DNA of 44,637 nucleotides. Source: DATMRF01 sp035566435 (GTDB taxonomy: Bacteria; Verrucomicrobiota; Verrucomicrobiia; Limisphaerales; UBA8199). The notes under the pieces are model-generated. The model was not told where the DNA came from. It searched no databases and saw only the letters and a program-made list of their open reading frames with translations. Of this stretch, positions 35,861 through 43,399 are shown in pieces. The stretch spans positions 1 to 44,637 of the forward strand of contig DATMRF010000124.1 in the NCBI GenBank assembly GCA_035566435.1, given 5' to 3'. Positions within the stretch are counted from its first letter, which is position 1. Each line of letters opens with the position of its first letter. The position numbers were made by a program, and so were the translations under genes.

Positions 35861-37092
35861 AGAGTACACGGAGAACGCCAACGACGAAAGCGAGCGATGG
35901 CGGCGGCCAAGCGCTTGCGGATTCGCCAAAGGCGTCCGCCCGCCGCCATTCGCGCCATTGGCTTGTTCGGCGGGGGAGTCCAGTTAAGCCGGGGATAATA
36001 CCTGGCAAGCCACTCCTTGAAAGCTCTCACGTCCCTTGGAAACAGCATGACGGGCGGCGCGCCGACGACGGGCAACGGGTCTGTGCGCGGATTCAAGAGT
36101 GGATTTCCGGCGCCCCGGAGGGGCAGCCTGATAGTAGCCCAGGGCAGGGCCGCCGAGGCCGCCGCCCTGGGTAAAAAGCCACCCCACCCAACCTCTTTTT
36201 TTCCTTCTGGTTTGCCCCGAAAGCATTCGGGGCAAACCAGAAGGAAAAAAAGAGGAGAACATTTTGCGTTCGTAACCCCGGGCGCCCCGAAAGCCTTCGG
36301 GGTTGCCCGGGGCTATTATCATATTGTCCCTCCGGGACTTCAGTTTGGCTCGCTGCGCTCGCACACTATTGGCTATCGGCGAACGATTATTCAACGAACC
36401 AGTGGTTCGTATATCGAAGTCCGCGATTCATCGTTGAGTCTCCTCATCCTGAGTCGGTTATACGCCTTCGGGCGGAGTGGTCAACCCTGAAAAAATGCCA
36501 CCACCCTCCGACACCGACGGCCGCCAGCTCATGGTTCGGATCGCGAACCGTCGAAAGCCAACCTAACCACTTCTTGCCGCCGGCCTGTGCGAAAAGTGCC
36601 AGGCAATCTTGACCGCCAATGTCCAATTCACCCTGTTGCCGTCGCCGCCAGGAATCGGTTCGCATCGAAGCGATCTTGGGGCTCGCGGCTGCTCTGTGGC
36701 TCAGATTGTTGCATTCTTCAGTCTGCACGTTTTCTGCCAGAACATTGGCGCGACTTATGCTGCTTTCCCCGGCATGCAGGGCGCCGACGCCGCACATGAG
36801 GCCCTCCCGCACGAAACTTCGCAGGACGTGTTCCGGGAAGTGCCCCACTGTGCCCAAATTCAAGTCACTCCCCTGTGCTGGCGCGCCACGCTCGGCAGCG
36901 TCCTCCACCAAGGTTACGAGCCCGGGGGATTGGCTGGCCGCCGTTCCGGGCTCAACGCCAGGAACAAACCGGAAGGCTGTCCTAAATGGAATCCCGCCCA
37001 CTCCAAAATCCAAGGTTTTCTGCTATTCGCCGGAGCCTGGGCCGACGCTTTCTTTCAATCGAAAATCAAAAACCAAAAACCAAAAACTCAGT
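35861..37092. repeat. Repeat-rich region without a supported gene
   Basis: 1.2 kb. The centrepiece is the near-symmetric palindromic element at 36110-36338. The flanks (35900-36100, 36340-37060) contain open frames on both strands without domains or start sites; one 189-codon frame (36444-37013 minus) was examined and not called. The last bases before 37093 contain an aaccaaaa-type simple repeat (37066-37088). Confidence 0.6.
36110..36338. mobile_element. Large near-symmetric palindromic element
   Basis: Core: two 30-bp perfect inverted arms (36192-36221 and 36226-36255) around a 4-nt loop. Outside lie hairpins in roughly mirrored order: CCCAGGGC/GCCCTGGG (36138-36171) on the left; CCCCGGGC/GCCCGGGG (36276-36312) on the right. 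At the ends are GCCCC-GGA-GGGGC (36112-36124) and GTCCC-TCC-GGGAC (36326-36338), with a similar gatagtagccc / gggctattatc pair inside. No transposase. Interpreted as a non-autonomous mobile or structured repeat; the transcript could form a cruciform-like fold. Confidence 0.65.
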
Positions 37093-37439
37093 ATGAACCC
37101 TCAACTCAAACTGTTCACCGATGTCGCTCAGGTGCGGCAGCTTTTCCGCCCCCTGCTTACACAATTCCTCGAAAACGTTAAGGATTCGCTCCCCGCTCCG
37201 GCTGCCGCGTTGCTGGCCGCCCCCATGCACGACTTCGAGGGGTTCTGTGCCGCGTGGGCGGCAGTGTTCTCCTCGCCCGGCGCTCTGCCCGAGTCCGTGC
37301 ATCGGGCGCTGCAGGCCATCGAACACCTCGCCCTGCCGGAAAACCGGGCCCTGCTCGAAGCCACGGTGTCCCAGGCTCCGGCCAACTTTATCAATCGCAA
37401 CACTTCGCCGCTCAACCAGGCTCTCCACCTCTGGATCCT

Positions 37440-37660
37440 CGCCATCTCGATGCCTGACGTCGTGCACTTTCCGCTTCCCCCTTCCTCCCCATCGTCCTGT
37501 CCCTCGTCCTCGTCCTCTTTCTCATCCTCGTCCTCGTCCGCCCCATCACTCCCACTTCCTGCGCCACCAATCCAACAATCCACCAATCCACCACCCCGCC
37601 GGCTCCAGAAGCCGCTTGCGAACCTGCAACTTTCAACCTGCAACCTTCAACCGCCAGCAC
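37440..37660. repeat. Repeat-made linker 1 of the DUF3631 gene
   Basis: TC-rich hexamer-like tract (tcgtcc), then gccccatcactcccacttcctgcgcca, degenerate octamers caatccac (37564-37596), and a cctgcaac/ctttcaac heptamer-like run (37625-37655). It contains the frame change. Confidence 0.8.
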
Positions 37661-38599
37661 CGGCCCCGAATCCGAACACGCCGCCTTCCACCGCCTCGCC
37701 CAGCTTCCCCTCCCCGAGTACGACCGCGCCCGCCGTGCCGAAGCCAATCGCCTCCGCCTGCGCCTCGCCACCCTCGACCGCGAAGTCGATCGCTGCCGCT
37801 GCCTCGAATACGATGCCAAGGCCAATTCCGTCATACTGACCGACCTCGACCCCTGGCCCGAGCCTATTCTCGACGCTCCGGCCCTGTTCGACGAAGTCGC
37901 CCAGCGCTTCGTCCTCCAGCTCTTCACCCCGGCTGGCGCCCCCGTCGTCTTCGCCATCTGGATCCCGCATGCCCACGCCTTCAGGGCCTTCCACCTCAGC
38001 CCGCGCCTCAACCTCTTTTCCATCGTACATGGCTGCGGCAAAACCACCGGCCTGGACATCATGACCCCGATGCTCCCCCGTGCCCTGCGCGGCGAAAGCC
38101 TCACACCTGCCGTCGTGTACCGCGTCGTCCACCGCGGCCAGCCCACCCTCTGCATGGACGAAGTGGATTGCTACCTCCACCTCTACAGCGAAATGCGCGC
38201 CCTCCTCAACGCCGGCCACAAGAGGGACTCCCACGCCCTCCGCTGCGGCGCCGGCGGTTATGACGTCAACGCCTACAACACCTTCTGCCCAACCGTCCTG
38301 GCCGGCATCGGCCACCTGCCTCCCACCCTGCGCGACCGCTCCATTGTCATTCCCATGATCCAGGCCCAGGCCGGCCAGGTCCAACTCCGCTTCAACCCCG
38401 ACAAAGCCGAAGTCGAAAAAATCCTCGGCCGCAAAATCGCGCGCTGGGCCAAAGACAACTTCGCCGCCATCGCCGCCCTTGACGACCCTCCCCTGCCGGC
38501 CATCGCCTCCAATCGCCTGGCCGACAACTGGCGCCCCCTCTTCACCATCGCCCACGTCATCGCCGGCCACTGGCCCGACCGCCTCACCGACGCCTTCCA

Positions 38600-38900
38600 C
38601 GCCCTAACGTCCTCCCGATCATCCTCTTTCTCTTCCTCGTCCAGGTCCCCATCATCCTCCTCCTCTTTCTCATCCTCTTCCTCCCCATCACTCCACCTTC
38701 CCGCCACACCAATCCATCAATCCACCAATCCACTCATCCAGCCCCCTTCCTCTCCCGCCCCATCACTCCCACTTCCTGCGCCATCAATCCATCAATCCAT
38801 CAATCCACAAATCCTCCCCGCACCGCCTGCAACCCCGGGCTCCCAACCCCCTCCGACACCAATCCATCAATCCAATAATCCACTAATCCAGCCGCCGCTC
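38600..38900. repeat. Repeat-made linker 2 of the DUF3631 gene
   Basis: TC-rich tract, three clusters of CCATCAAT-type octamers (38709-38740, 38781-38814, 38859-38890) and a second copy of the catcactcccacttcctgcg block. It is read in frame as a Ser/Pro/Gln-rich linker within the ATPase. Confidence 0.8.
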
Positions 38901-39186
38901 CAGGCGCTGCTCCAGGCGCTGCTCGCCGATATCCGTCAGATCTTCGCCCAGTCCGGCGTCGCCCGGCGCACCTCGGCCCAGCTCGTGGAAGCCCTCCGCG
39001 CCATACCCGACCGGCCCTGGTCTGAACCCCCACCTTCGAACCACCAAAGCGTCAGAATGACTCAGATCCGCCTGGTCCGATATCTCGCCCCACTCGGTAT
39101 CCGTCCCAAACTGCTCCGCATCGGACACCTCCGTGGAAAAGGATACGAACTGGCCGACTTCGCCCATGCATTCAACCTCCTCCCCC

Positions 39187-39362
39187 CAACGCCGCCCAAA
39201 GCTAACCTCGCTCAGGCTGCCCATTGAACCATGCACGCTTGTGCGGTCCCGACCGGCTTTTGCCGGCCACCAATCCATCAATCCACAAATCCACTCATCC
39301 AACCTCCTCCGTCCGCTCCCTCCCATTCCCTCTCCCAACGGCGCCCAAACCTAACCTCGCTC
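39187..39362. repeat. 27-bp direct repeat around the DUF3631 3' end
   Basis: cccaacgccgcccaaagcta-acctcgctc at 39187-39213 recurs, with two differences, at 39336-39362. The interval (149 bp between copies) includes the gene's stop and another octamer cluster (39268-39302). Consistent with a short tandem duplication or insertion footprint. Confidence 0.6.
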
Positions 39363-39482
39363 GGTCAGCGGGGGGAATTCAGAAACGTTTGCTGCGAGAC
39401 CACGGGGGCGCAAGCCGGCGGCGCGGCAGGTGGATTGGTTTCGCCGGATGCGGATGGAGCTGCCGGCGCGGACATCGGAGGC

Positions 39483-39872
39483 CTAGTGCGGCCTAGGCAT
39501 GTAGCGGGAATCGTTCGGGATGGCCGGGGCTGGTGGCTGCGGGGCCGGAGTGGTTTGGCGGAACATTCCAGAAGGCGGAGTGCTCCCGGCGTCCTGACCT
39601 AGGAAATGAATGACCAGGTTGGCGATTACCAGGAAGAAACCGGACGCGCCGCAGAGCAAACCAAGCGCGAAAGTCAGCAAGGCCGTCATGAGCCGTCCGG
39701 GAAGCTGCTGGAACTGAACGAGCGCTTCCGCTAGGGTCGGGGTCGCCTGCCCCGGCAGAGCCGCGTGGGTGAGGAGCAGCAGGTAGGCGACAAGGCCAAT
39801 AGCTGGTCCTAGGATCATCATGGCTAGGCCGATAATTAGTGTTCGGAGCCGGCGCGGAGGCATAGGTCGCAT
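39483..39872 (-). CDS. Small membrane protein, ExbB/TolQ-like fragment
   Basis: 129 residues with two hydrophobic segments (LIIGLAMMILGPAIGLVAYLLLL, given here in parts, about 12-34, and LMTALLTFALGLLCGASGFFLVIANLVI, about 55-82). A Pro/Gln-rich tail follows. The layout recalls the short MotA/TolQ/ExbB-like proteins of this lineage, but the conserved channel residues are not evident. AAGG lies just before the ATG at 39872. An open frame continues upstream to 40202, overlapping the truncated helicase; a signal-like stretch there (RRRSPLALVLACTSRAVAQD) suggests that DNA beyond the junction belongs to a different former gene. Confidence 0.5.
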   Translation of the reverse strand: MRPMPPRRLRTLIIGLAMMILGPAIGLVAYLLLLTHAALPGQATPTLAEALVQFQQLPGRLMTALLTFALGLLCGASGFFLVIANLVIHFLGQDAGSTPPSGMFRQTTPAPQPPAPAIPNDSRYMPRPH

Positions 39873-40038
39873 ACCTTGAGAACAGCGCAAATCGTGCCAA
39901 AAAGCTGACTCGCTGGCCTGCGGCGGGAACGGAACTGAGGTGTCCTGCGCAACCGCGCGCGAGGTGCACGCCAAAACCAGCGCCAGCGGAGATCTTCTCC
40001 TGAGCCGCGAGCCTGCCAGACCACAGGAGCAGCAGCGT

Positions 40039-41340
40039 CTAGGCGTTTGATGCGTAGGTGCGGCTGGGCATGTCCGCGCCGGGGACGTTGTCGGAGACGG
40101 GGACGCGGGGGAGCTTGACGATGCCGCATTCGATAGCGTCCATGAGTGAGAAGTCGCAAACGGTCCACGGGAAGAGAGTGCCTTCGGCGTAGCCGGAGCC
40201 ACGCAGGAAGAACGGAGTGGCGGACAGGTCGAAGACGGTCCGGACGTCGAGTTTGCGTTTGACAGCTTCGATTCCGGAAATCCAGAGGCGGGCCGCTTCG
40301 CTGTTCTTCTCAGCTTCTTCCTTCTCTTCCGCCTCGATGTCTTCGTCGTTCTCGAGTCCGAGCGGAACGACTTTGTGGCGATAGCAATGGTGGGCTTCGT
40401 CGTTGATGACTAGGACGCTCTTCAGGCCCATGAGGTCGGGCATGACGCGTTGAAGCATCTGGCCTTCGGTCTCGGTGGTTTGAAGGTCCGGACCGCGGCC
40501 TTTAAGGAGGGAGCGGCCCACTTTGGAAACTTCGAGGCGCTCGCGGAGCTTGAAGGCGTGGTAGTTGGTGATGACGACCTTGGCGCGGGCGATCTCGGTC
40601 AGGAGGTCGGGCGGGACCAGCTCGCGATATTTGTAGTAATTGTCCGGGTCACTGGGGAGCACGACCCGGAGCCGGTCGCGGATAGTGATACCCGGCGTGC
40701 AAATGAGAAAACCGCGCGTGAAGGTCTTGCTGGCCGGGCGACGAACGGCGTTGAGGGTTTGCCATGCGATGAGCATGGCGATGACGGTGGTCTTGCCGGC
40801 GCCGGTGGCGAGCTTCAGGGCGATGCGGAAAAGCTCGGGATTGGCGTGCTCGTTGGCCGACTTGAGATAATCGAGAAACTTCCTGCCGCGCTCACCCTGG
40901 TGTGGAGCAACTTCGGTGAGCCAGATCGCGGTTTCAACAGCTTCGATTTGGCAGAAAAAAGGGCGGATGCTGGCAAAGGGGTACTGGCGCCAGTGCTGCA
41001 GCAAGCGGGCGGTTTCGGGCGTGACCTGCCACTGGTCGGGGTTTGGCAATTTGCGCCATTGATCTACGTACCCGCGGATTTCGTTGATGATGGTGTTGGG
41101 GTCGTATTGCTGCTCAGGTGTGGAAATGCCTTCTTGGTCTTTGAACAGGAGTTCGCTCTGCTTGTCTTCGGCAGCTTGGCGGCGCTTCTTCGGCTTTGGC
41201 ACCGGAGTAATGAAAGCGGAGCGGCGGCGTGACTCGGTGATTTTATCCGTGGGCTGGCCGTCAGGGTCGAGCTCCCAATGGCGCCCGGGGTAAGCGTAGG
41301 GGGAGTTGAGAATCGGCTGCTCGAAAAAGTGGTTGGGCAT
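40039..41340 (-). pseudogene. Truncated type III restriction-type helicase
   Basis: 433 residues of a superfamily 2 helicase like the Res subunit of type III restriction enzymes; it resembles the large (about 1000-residue) restriction proteins sometimes called BPTD_3080 family. Present are a Q-like region (RPFFCQIEAVETAIWL), Walker A TGAGKTT at 179-185, DEAH at 314-317 and SAT at 373-375. It ends abruptly after KLPRVPVSDNVPGADMP, with 9 foreign residues, so the second RecA domain and nuclease are missing. Other frames past the stop do not continue the family, which points to a deletion junction near 40065 rather than a frameshift. No Mod gene is adjacent. Confidence 0.8.
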
Positions 41341-41556
41341 TCTGAATCAGGGCTGACGGACATCCTGTGGCCTCCGCCAGACCCCCGTTCTTCCGACTTT
41401 GCGAACCGAGGTCATGGCTGTCAAGCCTTTTGCGGCCACACCTCCCACAACCACTGCTCGTGCCCTTCGCTTCGACCGGCACACTGCTCGTCCCCACGCC
41501 CCCTCTTTTCGGCTACCGTCTCACCGCAAGCGACTAAAACCGCCGCTCAAACCACA

Positions 41557-42080
41557 CGGCCCCAGCCCACGTACCCCCATACCCCATCGCCTCGAGAAAA
41601 GAGAAACCCCATTACTCCCGCGCCCCTACCGCGGTAGGGCGCGATGGTCTCAGCGCGCCGTCCCGCCCCATCCCTGTCAACTGTCAACTTTCCGAAGTTG
41701 ACAGCCGCACCCTCTGTCAACTTTCAAAACAGCCAAAATTCTCGGTAAAACAGGGCTGCCACCCACTTTTTGTCAACTGTCAACTGTCAACTGTCAACTT
41801 TCGCATTCTCCCCTCACGTCGCGAAAAGAAAAACCCCATCAAGCCCCCGCCTCACCCCTGTCAACTGTCAACTTTCCAAAGTTGACAACTCCACCCTCTG
41901 TCAACTTTCAAAACAGCCAAAATCCTCGGTAAAACCGGGCCGCCACCCACTTCTTGTCAACTGTCAACTGTCAACTTTCGCATTGCCCCTCGTGTCGCGA
42001 AAAGAAAAACCCCATCACGCCCCCGCCCCCCATTCGTGGTAGGGCGCGCTGTCTCAGCGCGCCGTTCGGCGCCGCCTCTG
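41557..42080. repeat. TGTCAAC tandem array, copy 1
   Basis: Two full units of about 184 bp and a partial third. Each unit has (a) one to four TGTCAAC heptamers leading into the palindrome GTCAACTTTCC-(A/G)AAGTTGAC (41683-41702, 41867-41886); (b) ctctgtcaactttc and a conserved ctcggtaaaac segment; (c) further TGTCAAC heptamers; (d) gcgaaaagaaaaaccccatc. The left edge (cggccccagccca-cgtacccccat) matches that of copy 2. The third unit ends in the ggcgcgctgtctcagcgcgcc hairpin at 42044-42064 and is broken at about 42080. Confidence 0.9.
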
Positions 42081-42122
42081 TCATCGGCAGCCATTTCCAT
42101 AGTGCAGTCTGCCCCCGCCCAT

Positions 42123-42189
42123 CTGCACTCGATTACGCTTACTTTCACCTGCGGACGCCCAATTACGGGAAAAATTTCCAGACCCGAAC
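42123..42189. repeat. Dispersed repeat, copy 2
   Basis: Counterpart of 521-588. Sequence begins ctgcactcg and ends gacccgaac; substitutions but no large gaps relative to copy 1. Confidence 0.7.
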
Positions 42190-42364
42190 GGCATTTCCCC
42201 GACTCGGTTTCAACCTCAGTATTCGCGTCAATTCGCGAAATTCGCGGACCCTCATCACGCATCACGCATCCCGTTTCACGTTTGTGGCTTGATTTCATGC
42301 GCTGATTCGGGACCATAGGAGAAGCTGAACGGCATTGAGCCGACTGGAACCACAACAAACCTTA

Positions 42365-42600
42365 TGATCAAACCAGGCCTCTTTCTCGCGATCACTCTCG
42401 CCGGCGTCGACGGAACCCGCGCTCGAGAAGCGCGGGCCGCCGCCGCCTAATCCTGAGCACGAGGAGTTCACGTTCATCCTGGACCCGAGTTGGAAGCGCA
42501 AGGTCATTGTCCACGCGCCGCACGACCTGACGAGGAAGGAGCTAGCGCGGGTTCGGGCGTGGATGGAAATCCAGTTGGTGTGCGATGACGGTGAGAGGAA
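42365..42600 (+). pseudogene. Remnant of a small accessory gene
   Basis: Frame open from 42365 but lacking ATG/GTG/TTG until 42563. Its middle (EEFTFILDPSWKRKVIV, HAPHDLTRKELARVRAWMEI) looks like a real short domain of the type 'LPHDLTRxEAxRLxxWI' seen in small accessory or antitoxin-like proteins. An ATG at 42361 opens a different frame that ends after 28 codons, so a frameshift may have separated start and body. Not assigned. Confidence 0.45.
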
Positions 42601-42654
42601 GCGACCACGACACAGTGAACTCCTCTCTCCAAAGCGCTCGTTTTGTGCAGGCTT

Positions 42655-42915
42655 TTACGCGCCCGCGACGATGTTTACCCGCTTCGTGCCGGCAAGGATG
42701 CCGTCGGGGAGGAGAACATTCCAGCGCTCCTCAATCTGGTCCACCCGCAGGACGATGCTGGCCTCTCCGGGCGGGTGGTCAGCAGGTGCGTCAAGGAGGA
42801 GAAAGCCAGGACCCAATTGAGCGACTGGAATGGATTGGCCGTTGAAAACCAGATTGATCCTGACGTCGGCGGAATGACCGCCTTGACCGCTTGACTGTAA
42901 AGCGATGAGTGACAT
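42655..42915 (-). CDS. 86-residue conserved-looking protein
   Basis: 86 residues, no signal or membrane segment. The core (INLVFNGQSIPVAQLGPGFL, then APADHPPGEASIVLRVD, WNVLLPDGI) is a beta-rich fold that I associate with uncharacterised small proteins found in accessory regions. Its ATG at 42915 lies 11 bp inside the divergent kinase-like gene, so the two genes overlap start to start and must share regulatory DNA. Function unknown. Confidence 0.65.
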   Translation of the reverse strand: MSLIALQSSGQGGHSADVRINLVFNGQSIPVAQLGPGFLLLDAPADHPPGEASIVLRVDQIEERWNVLLPDGILAGTKRVNIVAGA

Positions 42916-43399
42916 TGCTCGAGAAAACGCTGACGCCTATGCCGCGCGACATCAACTCCGTCTCGCCGCGCAGCTCGGTATCGGAGTTCACGGTATCGTA
43001 CTTGTGGCCCATGACAAGGTTAAAAACGACAGATCGGCCTTGAAAGCGCATAAGTCCGTCGAGCCTTATATGCTGGAGCGTAATGTATATGAACGGCTGC
43101 GCGCTGCGAGTGTCAGCGAGGTGCTTGGATTCCATGTGCCCCAACTCATCCGGGCCAACGATGATTTGCGGGTGATTGAAATGACCATCGTCACCCGGCC
43201 ATTCGCGTTGGATTTCGCCGGTGCCTACCTGGACGCGCGGCCTAAATTTTCGGACGAAATCTGGGCCGATTGGGAAGCACAAAAACGAGAGAATTTTGGG
43301 GCTCGATGGGCTAAAGTGCGGGCTTTGATGGACGCCTTTGAAGACCTGGGCATCTATTGGTTGGACGTATCGCCCAGCAACATAGCGTTTCTTGAGTGA
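42905..43399 (+). CDS. DFG-less kinase-like protein
   Basis: 164 residues resembling the first two-thirds of a protein kinase fold: glycine loop GIGVHG at 25-30, Lys47, Glu59 (YMLERNVYERL), hinge-like IEMTIV at 91-96 and a catalytic-loop-like LDVSPSNI at 153-160 with D154 and N159. The protein then ends, 4 residues later, before any DFG metal-binding motif. As far as I recall, small uncharacterised bacterial proteins of the same length end at this same point, so it is probably complete rather than cut. Kinase activity is doubtful. It overlaps the 86-residue gene start to start. Confidence 0.7.
   Translation: MSDIARENADAYAARHQLRLAAQLGIGVHGIVLVAHDKVKNDRSALKAHKSVEPYMLERNVYERLRAASVSEVLGFHVPQLIRANDDLRVIEMTIVTRPFALDFAGAYLDARPKFSDEIWADWEAQKRENFGARWAKVRALMDAFEDLGIYWLDVSPSNIAFLE

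Larger units (their letters stand above)
37093..39227 (+). pseudogene. DUF3631 ATPase gene, frame broken in a repeat linker
   Basis: Reads as one gene split by a frame change. Part 1 (37093 to about 37600) is in one frame (ATGAACCCTC start; a 120-residue domain, LLTQFLENVKDS ... ALPENRALLEATV). Part 2 (about 37665-39227) is in the -1 frame. Its start HRLAQLPLPEYDRARRAEA and LATLDREVDR, the P-loop HGCGKTT (38028-38048) and acidic MDEVD (38154-38168) identify a DUF3631-type ATPase of phage/plasmid origin. Two Ser/Pro-rich linkers (37440-37660, 38600-38900) consist of interspersed repeats. The shared block APSLPLPAP is read in different frames in the two linkers, locating the shift between 37600 and 37665. 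Adding one heptamer or losing one octamer would restore the frame. Confidence 0.72.
41341..42469. repeat. Gene-free, array copy 1 and flanks
   Basis: No gene. 41341-41556 is unremarkable GC-rich DNA. 41557-42080 is the first TGTCAAC array, and 42080-42300 holds the second copy of the dispersed repeat (42123-42189). After it come ttcgcgaaattcgcg (42228-42246) and the remains of a coding frame (see 42365). Confidence 0.75.

Noticed and set aside
36444..37013. 189-codon minus-strand frame in the repeat region
   Set aside because: No Shine-Dalgarno, no domain and an atypical composition; it could be a decayed gene but cannot be supported.
37647..38600. 317-codon minus-strand frame opposite the DUF3631 gene
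   Set aside because: Gly/Glu/Val-rich antisense translation; the plus strand has P-loop and family motifs.
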